NCBI GenBank assembly: GCA_016713525.1
Contig: JADJOZ010000012.1
Span: 124,001-188,000, forward strand
Source of the DNA: Bacteroidota bacterium
GTDB lineage: Bacteria; Bacteroidota; Bacteroidia; AKYH767-A; OLB10
Direction of reading: 5' to 3'
DNA: 64,000 bases
Notes under the pieces: generated by a model
The model's database searches: none
Seen by the model: only the letters and a program-made list of their open reading frames with translations
What the model was told of the DNA's origin: nothing
In this document: positions 8,201 to 18,645 of the stretch, in pieces
Numbering within the stretch: position 1 is the first letter of the stretch
Layout: each line of letters starts with the position of its first letter
Translations under genes and position numbers: made by a program

Positions 8201-9148
8201 ATGATAAAAGAAGTAAAATTTATTGAAGTCAAGTCCGAAATTGGTGCCGGAACACGTGGTGCCAGTCTTGGTGTCGATTCTATCAAAATTGCAGCCCTCG
8301 ATTATGGTAGTAATTTATTTCACCGACATGAATCGAAAGAAATTAAAACGGAGAATCAGTTGCTGTTTGGTAGCCCGGGAAGTCCATATGCCAAAAGGTT
8401 GAAAGGGATTGTTTCAATCTATGAACGAATTTCCAATGAGGTTGCTTCCACATTGAAAACCAAAGCATTCCCATTAGTTTTAGCCGGTGACCACAGTACA
8501 GCCGGAGGTACTATTGCAGGTATTCGCCAGGCTTTCCCAAAACAAAAACTGGGAGTAATCTGGATCGATGCTCATGCCGATTTACACTCTCCTTATACAA
8601 CACCAACCGGTAATGTACATGGTATGCCATTGGCAGCCTCTCTGGCGGAAGACAATATGCAGAACAGGATCAACAAACCTGATAAGGAAACCGTTGATCT
8701 TTGGACCAAATTGAAAAAGGTAGGTGGAGTAACACCTAAAATTACTTATAAAGATTTGGTTTTTATAGCCTTACGGGATGTAGAACCAGAAGAATCTTAT
8801 TTGTTGAAGAAGCATAAAGTCAAAATTTTCACCACTTCTGAAGTCAAGAGAAATGGTGTCGAGAAGATTGCAAGAGATGCACTGGCACATTTGAGTCACT
8901 GCTCCCTGATATATGTTTCATTTGATGTGGATAGTATGGATTCTTCTATCTCTAAAGGAACCGGTACACCCGTTCGAAATGGAATTACTGAGAAAGAAGC
9001 TGGAAGTTTATGTGTCAGACTCATCCAGAACGAAAAGGTTTGCTGCTTCGAAATTGCAGAAGTCAACCCAACACTCGATAAGGAAAATTTGATGGCTGAG
9101 AATACCTTCGAAATCTTACAACGTGTTGTAAGTCAATTAACAACTTAA
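8201..9148 (+). CDS. Arginase-type ureohydrolase
   Basis: 315 residues, manganese ureohydrolase fold. Metal ligands are in place: LAGDHS (H98), WIDAHAD (D123, H125, D127) and SFDVDSMD (about D241, D243, D246). The TPTGNVHGMPLAA loop is the arginase signature (SGNxHGMPL), and GTGTPVRNGIT matches arginase better than agmatinase. Likely reaction: arginine to ornithine and urea. Because the divergent neighbour makes agmatine, agmatinase activity is the main alternative. The ATG at 8201 gives the normal N-terminus (VKFIEVKSEIGAGTRGA). Confidence 0.75.
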   Translation: MIKEVKFIEVKSEIGAGTRGASLGVDSIKIAALDYGSNLFHRHESKEIKTENQLLFGSPGSPYAKRLKGIVSIYERISNEVASTLKTKAFPLVLAGDHSTAGGTIAGIRQAFPKQKLGVIWIDAHADLHSPYTTPTGNVHGMPLAASLAEDNMQNRINKPDKETVDLWTKLKKVGGVTPKITYKDLVFIALRDVEPEESYLLKKHKVKIFTTSEVKRNGVEKIARDALAHLSHCSLIYVSFDVDSMDSSISKGTGTPVRNGITEKEAGSLCVRLIQNEKVCCFEIAEVNPTLDKENLMAENTFEILQRVVSQLTT

Positions 9149-9166
9149 AATAATTAAAGAATTTAC

Positions 9167-10975
9167 ATGCTTTTTGAATTACAATTAAAAAAACTTGTTC
9201 AGGATTTATTTCCGCAGCTTTTTAACAAAGAAGTGGATGAGAAGCAATTGCTTTTCCAACCCACCCGCAAAGAATTTGAAGGAGATATTACCCTGGTTGT
9301 TTTTAACCTGGCTAAGCAGGCCGGATTATCACCAGACGATACCGGAAAGAAAATTGGAGATGCTTTGGTTTCTGAAGGAACATTGGTTTCAGGTTTCAAT
9401 GTCATTAAAGGATTTCTTAATATAAGTATACATAACAATTTATTTTTAAATATATTAAGAGATAAAATAAATTCATCAACAACCCATCAGTCCATCTCCA
9501 ATCAATCAACTTCGGGAGGCCCGGTGCTTGTTGAATATTCTTCACCCAATACCAATAAACCGTTGCATTTGGGTCATATCCGCAATAACCTGTTGGGGTA
9601 TTCAGTATGTCAGATTTTGCAGGCCGACGGCAATAATGTAGTGAAAGTAAATATTGTTAATGACCGTGGAATTCATATTTGTAAGTCGATGCTTGCCTGG
9701 CAAAAATATGGTTCAGGTGAAACTCCTGAGTCAACTGGTCTCAAAGGAGATCATTTGGTGGGGAAGTATTATGTTGAATTCGATAAGCATTATCGCGAGG
9801 AAGTAAAGCAACTGGAAGCTTCCGGCTGGAGCCGGGAAGAAGCCGAAAAGAAAGCTCCCTTGCTGGCTGAAGCACAAAATATGCTCAGAAAGTGGGAGGA
9901 AGGCGATCCAGAAATCATGAAGCTATGGGAAACCATGAATAAATGGGTCTATGCCGGATTTGAAGTTACTTATAAAAGACTGGGAGTTGATTTCGACAAA
10001 ATATACTATGAATCCCAAACCTACTTACTGGGGAAATCGATAGTAGAAGAAGGTTTAAAAAAAGACATCCTTTACAAGAAAAATGATGGCTCTGTTTGGA
10101 TCGATCTGAGAGCAGATGGACTGGATGAAAAAGTATTGTTGCGTTCTGATGGAACCTCCGTTTACATGACTCAGGATCTGGGAACCGCTGTGATGCGATA
10201 TGAAGAATACCAATTCAGCAAGCTCATTTATGTGGTAGGGAATGAGCAGGATTATCACTTCAAGGTGCTCTTCCTGATACTTAAAAAACTAGGCTATGAA
10301 TGGGCAGACCTACTATATCATCTTTCGTACAATATGGTTGACCTTCCGTCAGGTAAAATGAAATCGAGGGAGGGAACTGTGGTGGATGCCGATGAACTCA
10401 TTGAGGACATGGTGAATGAAGCCGCCAAACTCACTCGCGAACTAGGAAAACTCGATGATTTTGAATCTGCCGAAGCAAAGCATTTGTTTGAGATGCTTGG
10501 TTTAGGTGCATTGAAATATTTTATTCTGAAAGTGGATCCCGAAAAACGGATGCTCTTCAATCCTGATGAGTCTATCGATTTCAATGGGAACACAGGGCCA
10601 TTTATCCAATATACCCATGCAAGGATTCGTTCCGTACTCAGAAAAGCAGAATCAATGCCTGCATTCAAAACATACAAGGATGCAGATGTCTCCCAATACT
10701 CCAAACTTGAAGCGAAGGAAAAGGAAATGGTGAGAATTCTGCTGAAATTGGATGGTGTTATTCACGAAGCAGCAGATCGGTTTTCACCGGCTCTGATTGC
10801 AAATTATGCCTATGAACTGGCAAAGTCATTCAATCAGTTTTACCACGACCATCCGATTATTGATCCGGAGCATTCAGAAACATCCAAATTCAGATTAAAC
10901 CTGTGCAGTTATTGTGCTGCTATGATTCATAAATCGACGCAAATGTTAGGTATTGGAGTACCCGAAAAAATGTAA
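9167..10975 (+). CDS. argS: Arginyl-tRNA synthetase
   Basis: 602 residues, cytoplasmic class I synthetase charging tRNA-Arg. The N-terminal additional domain (about 1-110) is followed by the catalytic core with YSSPNTNKPLHLGHIRNN (HIGH variant HLGH) and LPSGKMKSREGT in the KMSKS position. A DALR anticodon-binding domain forms the C-terminus (YELAKSFNQFYHDHPI). The length is typical. Its stop codon overlaps the next ATG by one base (TAATG), so the following envelope gene is probably translationally coupled. Confidence 0.95.
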   Translation: MLFELQLKKLVQDLFPQLFNKEVDEKQLLFQPTRKEFEGDITLVVFNLAKQAGLSPDDTGKKIGDALVSEGTLVSGFNVIKGFLNISIHNNLFLNILRDKINSSTTHQSISNQSTSGGPVLVEYSSPNTNKPLHLGHIRNNLLGYSVCQILQADGNNVVKVNIVNDRGIHICKSMLAWQKYGSGETPESTGLKGDHLVGKYYVEFDKHYREEVKQLEASGWSREEAEKKAPLLAEAQNMLRKWEEGDPEIMKLWETMNKWVYAGFEVTYKRLGVDFDKIYYESQTYLLGKSIVEEGLKKDILYKKNDGSVWIDLRADGLDEKVLLRSDGTSVYMTQDLGTAVMRYEEYQFSKLIYVVGNEQDYHFKVLFLILKKLGYEWADLLYHLSYNMVDLPSGKMKSREGTVVDADELIEDMVNEAAKLTRELGKLDDFESAEAKHLFEMLGLGALKYFILKVDPEKRMLFNPDESIDFNGNTGPFIQYTHARIRSVLRKAESMPAFKTYKDADVSQYSKLEAKEKEMVRILLKLDGVIHEAADRFSPALIANYAYELAKSFNQFYHDHPIIDPEHSETSKFRLNLCSYCAAMIHKSTQMLGIGVPEKM

Positions 10976-11577
10976 TGAAAAACGGATTTTCCATATTAAT
11001 GTTATTCCTGGTGCTGGGTGTTACGGCCGGTACCAGAAAGCCCGACAACGATTCCAGAATTCCTGCAGTGACCTTTGGCGGTAATTACCAAACGGGTGAT
11101 ATTGTGCTTAGAAATGGCAAAGGATTTATCAGTGATCTTTTCCGGAATACATCCAAAAGAGAAAAGAAGTATTCGCATGCCGGAATTATTGTCATTGAAA
11201 ATAACAAACCATATGTTTATCACATGCTTGGAAACCCGGGCGGGGGTGGTGAATTCAAGAAGGAAACGCTATCCGGTTTCTGTAACCCTGCAAGTAATAA
11301 GGGCTTTGGCATTTACCGTTTCAACTTCCTTCAAAACAAAGAAAATGAATTCAATTCCTGGCTGCAGCATGTCATTCAAATGAAGCCCAAATTCGACGGA
11401 GATTTTAATCTCGAAGAATCCGGAAATATGTATTGCACGGAACTGATTTATAACATGTGTGAAACCGTTTCTGCCGTTCATCTGGAAGGCACCACTGTAA
11501 ATGAAAGAATATACATCGGTCTCGATGATCTTTACCTGAATAAATACACCACTAACATAACGCATCTCAACTACTAA
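10975..11577 (+). CDS. YiiX/YebB-like NlpC/P60-superfamily hydrolase
   Basis: 200 residues with an N-terminal signal segment (GFSILMLFLVLGVTAG). The permuted papain-like arrangement of YiiX/YebB proteins is visible: GDIVLRNGKGFISDL, KKYSHAGIIV (catalytic His near 65), and NMYCTELIYNM (catalytic Cys near 155). These predicted periplasmic cysteine hydrolases act on cell-wall peptides or amide/ester bonds; the substrate here is unknown. It overlaps argS by one base and precedes a lipoprotein gene by three bases. Confidence 0.75.
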   Translation: MKNGFSILMLFLVLGVTAGTRKPDNDSRIPAVTFGGNYQTGDIVLRNGKGFISDLFRNTSKREKKYSHAGIIVIENNKPYVYHMLGNPGGGGEFKKETLSGFCNPASNKGFGIYRFNFLQNKENEFNSWLQHVIQMKPKFDGDFNLEESGNMYCTELIYNMCETVSAVHLEGTTVNERIYIGLDDLYLNKYTTNITHLNY

Positions 11578-11580
11578 AAA

Positions 11581-12069
11581 ATGAAAACTCAATTAATCGG
11601 ATGGGTAGCAATGGTTACCATATTTTTAACTGCTTGCGGCATGGGAAATTCCCCTAAAAAATCAGCCGACAAATTCCTAAACTCTTTCAATGAACGCAAT
11701 TTTACCGAAGCCCGGAAATATGCTACACCAGAGACTATCAAATTGGTAGACCTGATGGAAAACCTCACAAAAATGGCCGAGTCAACCGATTCTACAGAAA
11801 AGAAAACGGTAACGGTAATCGATGAAAAAATTGATGGCGAAACTGCTGTTGTTACCTTCAAAGAAAGTGGTGATGAAGAGGTACAGGAAGTGCGCTTAAA
11901 GAAAATAGATGGCAAATGGCTGGTGCATGTTACCAAAGAAGATATTGCTGCTAAAGACAACGGAATTGGTTCCGGAATGGAAGAAGAAGGTGAAATGATG
12001 TTGCCTGATTCCACTGACATGATGATGATAGACTCATTATCAGCACAATTACCCGATTCAGCTCAGTAA
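11581..12069 (+). CDS. DUF4878-like lipoprotein
   Basis: 162 residues. A lipoprotein signal ends at the lipobox LTAC (Cys about 19). Residues about 25-120 resemble the DUF4878 cystatin/NTF2-like fold (SADKFLNSFNERNFTEARKYA, then KKIDGKWLVHV). The C-terminus is acidic and Met-rich (GMEEEGEMMLPDSTDMMM) and probably disordered. It is the third gene of the argS-hydrolase-lipoprotein run. Function unknown; no catalytic residues can be named. Confidence 0.7.
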   Translation: MKTQLIGWVAMVTIFLTACGMGNSPKKSADKFLNSFNERNFTEARKYATPETIKLVDLMENLTKMAESTDSTEKKTVTVIDEKIDGETAVVTFKESGDEEVQEVRLKKIDGKWLVHVTKEDIAAKDNGIGSGMEEEGEMMLPDSTDMMMIDSLSAQLPDSAQ

Positions 12070-12110
12070 AATCACCTTGATTGTTAGTGTGTAAAAAGGG
12101 AATAAATCCG

Positions 12111-12118
12111 TAAATTTG
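12111..12118 (+). promoter_or_regulatory. -7 box upstream of ffh
   Basis: TAAATTTG, 22 bases before the ffh ATG, fits the Bacteroidota -7 consensus. The upstream TTG motifs lie too far (about 27 bases) to be convincing -33 elements. Confidence 0.45.
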
Positions 12119-12140
12119 CCATAATTACTCCATTACGAAT

Positions 12141-13469
12141 ATGTTTGAAAATTTAAGTGATAAACTCGACAGGGCCTTTAAGGTTCTGAAAGGTCAGGGA
12201 AAGATTTCTGAAATTAACGTAGCAGAAACCCTCAAGGAGGTGCGCAAAGCATTACTCGAGGCTGATGTGAATTACAAAGTTGCCAAAACCTTCACCGATA
12301 CCGTGAAAGAAAAGGCACTGGGTCAGAATGTACTTTTGGCAGTTTCTCCCTCGCAGCTGATGGTAAAAATTGTCCATCAGGAATTAACCCAGCTCATGGG
12401 TGGAACCATGACGGATCTGAATCTGAAAGGTAATCCGACGGTGATTCTGATGTCGGGATTACAAGGATCAGGAAAGACCACTTTATCAGGAAAGCTTGCC
12501 AATTATCTTAAGAATAAAAAAGGGAAAAATCCTTTGCTGGTTGCCTGCGATGTTTACCGTCCCGCAGCGATTGATCAGTTAAAAGTATTGGGAGAACAAA
12601 TCGGTGTTCCGGTTTATGCGGATGTCGATAATAAAAACCCGGTTGAGATTGCCAAAAAAGCCATTGAGCAGGCAAAATCACAAGGATATAACGTAGTAAT
12701 CATCGATACCGCCGGTCGTTTGGCTATTGATGAAATGATGATGGATGAGATTGAAAGGGTTAAGAAAGCCGTCAATCCAAATGAAATCCTTTTTGTAGTG
12801 GATGCAATGACCGGACAGGATGCGGTCAATACAGCCAAAGCTTTCAACGATCGCCTTGATTTTGATGGGGTGGTACTTACCAAACTCGACGGTGATACCA
12901 GAGGTGGTGCTGCACTTTCTATCAAATCGGTAGTCGATAAGCCAATAAAGTTTGTAGGTACCGGTGAAAAACTGGATGCCATTGATGTTTTCTATCCCGA
13001 AAGGATGGCCGATCGGATCCTGGGGATGGGTGATATTGTTTCACTTGTTGAAAGAGCTCAGGAGCAGTTTGATGAAAAACAGGCAGCTGAACTTCAAAAG
13101 AAAATCTCCAAGAATAAATTCGACTTCAACGATTTCCTTGCACAACTCGAGCAAATACGTAAAATGGGAAATGTGAAAGATCTGCTTGCCATGATTCCGG
13201 GAGTTGGAAAAGCGGTTAAGGATCTCGATATCGATAACAATGCCTTCAATGGGATTGAAGCCATTATCAGGTCAATGACACCTGCTGAAAGAGCTGATCC
13301 GGCTTTATTGAACGGAAACCGCAAAAAACGTATTGCTGAAGGTAGCGGGACCTCAATTCAGGAGGTAAACAGACTGGTGAAACAGTTTGAAGACATGAGG
13401 AAAATGATGAAGGCTTTTTCAGGTGGAAATGCTGCCCGCGCAATGCGAAATATGCCTTTCAAAAAGTAA
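12141..13469 (+). CDS. ffh: Signal recognition particle protein
   Basis: 442 residues, SRP54-type GTPase that with 4.5S RNA delivers nascent membrane proteins to FtsY. N-domain helices (about 1-85) precede the G domain: P-loop GLQGSGKTT (about 107), DTAGR, TKLDGDTRGGAA and the closing GTGEKLDAIDVF. The Met-rich M domain follows (MGNVKDLLAMIPG, SMTPAERADPALLNGNRKKR, MRKMMKAF), ending in MRNMPFKK. All elements are intact. folD starts nine bases after the stop. Confidence 0.97.
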   Translation: MFENLSDKLDRAFKVLKGQGKISEINVAETLKEVRKALLEADVNYKVAKTFTDTVKEKALGQNVLLAVSPSQLMVKIVHQELTQLMGGTMTDLNLKGNPTVILMSGLQGSGKTTLSGKLANYLKNKKGKNPLLVACDVYRPAAIDQLKVLGEQIGVPVYADVDNKNPVEIAKKAIEQAKSQGYNVVIIDTAGRLAIDEMMMDEIERVKKAVNPNEILFVVDAMTGQDAVNTAKAFNDRLDFDGVVLTKLDGDTRGGAALSIKSVVDKPIKFVGTGEKLDAIDVFYPERMADRILGMGDIVSLVERAQEQFDEKQAAELQKKISKNKFDFNDFLAQLEQIRKMGNVKDLLAMIPGVGKAVKDLDIDNNAFNGIEAIIRSMTPAERADPALLNGNRKKRIAEGSGTSIQEVNRLVKQFEDMRKMMKAFSGGNAARAMRNMPFKK

Positions 13470-13478
13470 ATTGGCGCC

Positions 13479-14372
13479 ATGAAGCTACTCGACGGAAAGG
13501 CAACTGCTGAAGCAATTAAAAAAGATCTGGCCCTTGAAGTCAGTGCTATAAAATCAAGAGGGGGGAAGGTTCCTCATCTCGCAGCCATCCTTATAGGTAA
13601 CGACGGAGCGTCTGAAACTTATGTAGGCAGCAAAGTAAAAACATGTCACGAAATTGGTTTTGACTCAACCTTACTTAGGTTCGATCCTTCCATTTCTGAA
13701 AGTGAATTACTCCATCAGATTCGGGAAATAAACAGAAATCCGGAAATCGATGGTCTGATTGTTCAGAGTCCCATTCCAAGCCATATTGCCTTTTCAAAAG
13801 TTACCGAAACCATTGATCCTACAAAAGACGTTGATGGCTTCAATCCGGTTAATTCAGGCAGAATGATGCAGAATCTTCCGGCTTTTATTGCTGCAACTCC
13901 CAAAGGAATTGTCAGCTTACTGGAACACTATAAAATTGAAACATCAGGCAAACATTGTGTAGTAATTGGTCGAAGCAATATTGTTGGAATGCCTATGAGT
14001 ATTCTGATGGCACGAAATAGCTGGCCTGGCAACTGCACAGTTACCATCTGCCACAGCAAAACAGTTAATCTGGAGAAATACACCTTGTCGGCTGATATTA
14101 TTATTGCCGCACTTGGAAAGCCAGGGTTTCTGAAAGCTGCTGCTGTTGCCGATGGCGCAGTTGTTGTAGATGTAGGAATAACCCGAATTGCTGACCCATC
14201 CCGCAAAAGCGGATTCCGTTTACAGGGAGATGTCGATTTTGAACAGGTAGCACCTAAATGCAGTTACATTACCCCGGTTCCGGGCGGTGTTGGACCAATG
14301 ACTATTATTGGTTTGCTGCAAAATACCCTGCTTGCTTCAAAACGAAGTTTTCAATTTGCAGATTCTAACTAA
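13479..14372 (+). CDS. folD: Bifunctional methylenetetrahydrofolate dehydrogenase/cyclohydrolase
   Basis: 297 residues. It interconverts 5,10-methylene-THF, methenyl-THF and 10-formyl-THF in the cytoplasm. Diagnostic segments: YVGSKVKTCHEIGF (catalytic Lys near 52), DGLIVQSPIPSH, DPTKDVDGFNPVN, the NADP-binding GRSNIVGMPMSILM, and PVPGGVGPMTI. Length and motif order are standard. It probably shares the ffh transcript, and queE follows after 29 bases. Confidence 0.95.
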   Translation: MKLLDGKATAEAIKKDLALEVSAIKSRGGKVPHLAAILIGNDGASETYVGSKVKTCHEIGFDSTLLRFDPSISESELLHQIREINRNPEIDGLIVQSPIPSHIAFSKVTETIDPTKDVDGFNPVNSGRMMQNLPAFIAATPKGIVSLLEHYKIETSGKHCVVIGRSNIVGMPMSILMARNSWPGNCTVTICHSKTVNLEKYTLSADIIIAALGKPGFLKAAAVADGAVVVDVGITRIADPSRKSGFRLQGDVDFEQVAPKCSYITPVPGGVGPMTIIGLLQNTLLASKRSFQFADSN

Positions 14373-14401
14373 GAAATAGTAACGCTTACCAGGCAAAATA
14401 A

Positions 14402-15037
14402 ATGACTCAGGAAATAACCATTCCAAAACCCATCTCTACCGGAATACTTCCGGTAATGGAATCGTTTTATACCATTCAGGGCGAAGGAACATTTACGGGA
14501 CATGCTGCTTATTTTATCAGACTTGCAGGTTGTGATGTAGGTTGTGTTTGGTGCGATGTTAAAGAATCCTGGGATCGTGAAAAACACCCTGAATATAAAA
14601 TTGAGGATCTCGTAAATACTGCTGCTGCAGAAAAAGGACGTCTGGCAGTCATCACCGGTGGTGAACCGTGCATGTATGAGTTGACAGCTTTAGTGGAAGG
14701 ACTAAAATCCAGAGATTTCAACGTAAACCTGGAAACATCGGGAGCATGGCCAATAACCGGTGCATTTGATTTTATTTGTGTATCTCCAAAGAAGTTCAAA
14801 GCTCCTTTGCGGGAATCTTTAGCTGTTGCAGATGAGTTGAAAGTCGTTATTTTTAATGCATCCGATTTTGAATGGGCAACTGAAAATGCCCGTTGGTGCA
14901 AACCGGAATGTCGACTGTTTCTGCAACCCGAATTCGAAAAATCAGAAAAAATGCTTCCGCTGATTGTGGAATTTGTAAAAAACAATCCTCAGTGGAAAAT
15001 CTCCCTGCAAACACATAAATTCATCGGAATCCCTTAG
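14402..15037 (+). CDS. queE: 7-carboxy-7-deazaguanine synthase
   Basis: 211 residues, radical-SAM enzyme forming the 7-deazaguanine ring for queuosine. The cluster motif is CDVGCVWC (CxxxCxxC, about residues 44-51), preceded by FYTIQGEGTFTGHAAYFIRL. The SAM-binding GGEP sits in VITGGEPCMYE. It ends with KISLQTHKFIGIP, as in the family. The window has no other que gene; the enzyme acts upstream of tRNA-guanine transglycosylase. The PorE-like gene starts three bases after its stop. Confidence 0.93.
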   Translation: MTQEITIPKPISTGILPVMESFYTIQGEGTFTGHAAYFIRLAGCDVGCVWCDVKESWDREKHPEYKIEDLVNTAAAEKGRLAVITGGEPCMYELTALVEGLKSRDFNVNLETSGAWPITGAFDFICVSPKKFKAPLRESLAVADELKVVIFNASDFEWATENARWCKPECRLFLQPEFEKSEKMLPLIVEFVKNNPQWKISLQTHKFIGIP

Positions 15038-15040
15038 CCT

Positions 15041-16974
15041 ATGCTGCGTATCCTTACATTATTGCTTGTGATAACCATGTTTGCCGGCATGGTATCAGCA
15101 CAAACGCAATATTCCACTACTCATAAGGGAGCCATCAAAAATTATGAGTCTGCAACTGAACATTATGATGCCCGCGACAATGAAAAAGCCCGTGAAGAAT
15201 TACTAAAAGCTATTGGTAAGGATGCTAATTTCATTGAAGCGTACATTCTGCTGGCAAACGTTTATGTGGATATGCGCCAGTATGATTCTGCGATTGAAGA
15301 ATATAAGAAAGCCCTCGCTGTAAACCCGAATTTTTTCCCCAATAACTACTATACACTGGCTAACATTGAAATGAACACAGGCAAGTATGAAGATGCCAAA
15401 GTTCATTATCAGAAATTTCTGACTTTCCCCGGTACAAACCAAACCTTCAGGGATAATGCTGCAGTCCGGATAATCAGTTGCGAGTATGCTATGGGAGCGG
15501 TCAAAAATCCTGTTCCATTCAGTCCGGAAAATATGGGAGAAAATATCAATAGCACCTATGATGAGTATTTTCCAACTATTACCATCGATAATCAGAAGAT
15601 GATTTACACCCGGAACAGGCCAGCGATGGAAGGTTCTAACATCTATCATGAAGATTTTTACATCAGCAGGAAAAAGGATGGAAAATGGGGACCTTCTGTA
15701 AATGGTGGTGGACAATTAAATACTGCCGGAAATGAAGGTGTTCCGAACATCTCTGCAGAAGGAAAAATTCTCTTTTTGCTGCATGCGACCGTCCTGATGG
15801 AAAAGGTTCCTGTGATATTTACTATTCCCGTTTAAAATCAGAAGGGTGGACGCGCCCTATCAATCTCGGGGCCCCGATTAATACCGGAGCCTGGGAATCG
15901 CAACCATCTTTTGCTTCGGATGGCCGAACCCTTTATTTTATTCGCGGCCAAATAACCAGAGAAGGTATTCGTCATCAGGATATTTACACCTCCCGAATCA
16001 GTGATGATGGCCAATGGAGTGAACCTCAGAAAATGAGCAATCTTATTAATACTCCTGATGAGGAGGAATTTGTATTCATTCATCCCGATAATCAAACCCT
16101 TTATTTTTCTTCTGATGGTCATCCTGGATTGGGGAATCTCGATATTTATATCACCCGCAGAAATCCTGATGGCAATTGGGGAAAACCGGAAAATTTAGGC
16201 TATCCTATAAACACTTTCAGAGATGAACGGGGACTGCTCGTGGGACCAACCGGAGACATAGCCTATATTGCCAGTGACCGTGAAGGAGGCATTGGCGGAC
16301 TCGATTTATACAGTTTTGAATTATACGCCGAAGCTCGACCCAGATTGGTTAGTTATGTGAAGGGTATTGTAATCGACAAACTCAGTCAGGCTCCTTTAGA
16401 AGCTTCTTTTGAAATAATAGATCTGGAAACAGGCAACCTCGTTATTAAATCATCTACAGAACGTGGCACAGGTGAATTCATGGCTTGTTTGACTGCAGGT
16501 AAAGATTACGCACTGAATGTATCCAAGAACGGCTATCTTTTTTATTCTGATCACTTCTCCTGTAAAAATCCGGCAGATATAAAAAATGCGTATTTGCTGA
16601 ATGTGGAGTTGAGTCCGGCACAGACAGGAGGGAAGGTGGTTTTAAAAAATGTGTTTTTCGATACCAACCTGTTTAACCTGAAAGCCGAGTCTTTTCCGGA
16701 ACTCGACAAGCTGGTGAATTTTATGAAAAACAGTCCGGCAATAAGCATTGAAGTATCAGGGCACACCGACAGTACCGGTGATAAACAAAAGAACCAGACA
16801 CTTTCCCAAAACAGGGCAAAATCTGTTTACGATTACCTGCTTCAAAAAGGTATCACACCACAGCGATTGACATTTAAAGGTTATGGTGATTCAAGTCCGG
16901 TGGCTACCAATGATACCGATGAAGGAAGAGCGCTTAACCGTCGTACAGAATTTCTAATTACAGCAGTAAAATAA
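15041..16974 (+). CDS. PorE-like TPR/PD40/CRD/OmpA protein (frameshifted)
   Basis: After restoring one T, a protein of about 644 residues is encoded. Order of parts: signal peptide (MFAGMVSAQ), TPR repeats (about 25-120), a PD40 WD40-like propeller (about 160-430), a carboxypeptidase-regulatory-like domain (KGIVIDKLSQAPLEASFEI), and a C-terminal OmpA peptidoglycan-binding domain (VSGHTDSTGDKQKNQTLSQN). This is the architecture of PorE, the peptidoglycan-linked T9SS component. Paralogues are common, so the role is not certain. The frame breaks in a T5 run at 15773-15777; six Ts would give ILFFAACDRPDGKGSCDIYY and keep the frame to the TAA at 16974. Confidence 0.8.
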
Positions 16975-16992
16975 AATTCAGAATTCCCTTAA

Positions 16993-17024
16993 AAAACGGA
17001 TCCCGGTCTCACAGGACCGGGATC
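16993..17024 (-). terminator. Perfect GC-rich hairpin, likely terminator
   Basis: GATCCCGGTC (16999-17008) pairs perfectly with 17015-17024 across six bases. A-rich sequence before it gives a T-tract only on the minus strand. It would therefore end minus-strand transcription coming from nhaD, about 170 bases downstream of that stop. For the plus-strand PorE-like gene it lacks a U-tract. Confidence 0.6.
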
Positions 17025-17194
17025 TGCCTCCAAACTAAACACCATTTCAGGAATTGGTAGCCATAAACCTTTTTCCCTGATATAAAGATAAGGCAGGATT
17101 TGCATGTTTATTGCACCCGTAGCCAGAGTTTACATAAATATTACAATGCGATTATTGAATTTGCTCAAGATGGACTGCTTGTTCTTTTTTAAAT

Positions 17195-18473
17195 TCAGGC
17201 GCCAAAGAATGGTTCCATAAGAATGTAAAGGAATGCTCCGGCAAAATATCCTAATAGCGCTAACACCGTTATTTTCTTAAAGTACCAGAGAAATTCAATT
17301 TTCTCCATTCCCATTACAGCCACTCCCGCAGCTGAACCAATAATTAGTGCACTGCCACCGGTACCACAACAATAAGCTAAAAATTCCCAGAAGTAGTGAT
17401 CGGTAGGATAAACAGAAAGGTCATACATTCCCATTGCAGCAGCTACCAGAGGAACATTATCGATAATTGCAGAAAATACACCTAAAGTCATTACAATTAC
17501 ATTCTCGTTTCCAATTGCATTTTGCAACATTTCTGCCATTTGCTTAAGCTGTCCTGTACTTTGCAATGCCGCAACAGCCACCAGAATTCCAAGAAAGAAC
17601 AATATGCTGGGAGTATCAATTTTTCGAAGCGCATGAACCACAGAATATCTTCCCTTTTCATCATCATCTTTTTTGCGATGAATGATTTCCGTCAAAATCC
17701 ACAATACTCCCAAACCAAAAAGTATTCCCATAAATGGTGGTAGATGGGTGATAGTCTTAAAAACCGGAACGAAAACTAAAGCTCCAATTCCGGCAAACAG
17801 AATAAGATTTTTTTCAAACTCTGCTCCTTTGCGGTCCGATTTTACCTGAATTGCCTTTTCTTCTTTCCCTTTAAATCGGAACGTTATGATAGCCAAAGGA
17901 ACCAAAGTACAAACCATACTAGGCAGAATTAGCTTAACAATGATGTTCGCAGAAGTAATTTGCCCCCCAATCCATAACATAGTGGTTGTTACGTCTCCAA
18001 TCGGTGACCAGGCTCCACCGGCGTTGGCAGCAATAATAACCATTCCTAACACCAATAATTTTTCTTCTCTTTTACTGAATAACTTTCTTGTTAAGGATGT
18101 CATTACAATTGCTGTAGTCAGGTTGTCGAGTACAGCTGAAAGGAAAAAAGTGAATAGTAATGATCCACAATAATTTGCGCTTATCGGTAGTATTTATTCT
18201 TCCTGTGATAGCATCAAATCCATCATGTGCATCGATCAGTTCTACTATCGTCATTGCCCCTAAAAGGAAAAACAAAATACTGGCAATTTCACCTAAATGC
18301 TCCAGCAACTCATGATTAATAAACTCAGGAGTATGATGTCCCATCAATATGAAAATGCTCCAGCATAATACTCCTGTGAGAATTGCTGATGCAGCTTTGT
18401 TGATATTAATGGGGTGCTCTAATGCAATTGCCAGATATCCGATGACAAAAACAACCAGAATCAGTATTTCCAT
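17195..18473 (-). CDS. nhaD: Na+/H+ antiporter NhaD-type (frameshifted)
   Basis: Two halves in different frames form one antiporter of about 425 residues. The N-terminal part (18473 downwards) has the opening membrane helices and SILFFLLGAMTIVELIDAHDGF. The C-terminal part has ANAGGAWSPIGDVTTTMLW, FSAIIDNVPLVAAAMGMY and CGTGGSALIIGSAAGVA, typical of NhaD/ArsB-like transporters. The expected junction is KRKLLWIITIHFFLSAVLDN. The break lies at 18141-18150 in a C/T-rich stretch and looks like one extra base. Function: exchange of cytoplasmic Na+ for H+. Transcribed alone on the minus strand. Confidence 0.85.
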
Positions 18474-18645
18474 AAATTAACAGCTATTAAAATTGAAGCG
18501 GTAAAAATAGGGAAAATGATTGGGAGGAAAGGAAACTTCCAAAGGATATTTAAAATATTATAAAATAATAATTTAATAACATTTACTTAAAGTTATAGTT
18601 TAATAGGCTTTGTTCATAATTAAGAAGCCAACAGTCATTAAAAAG

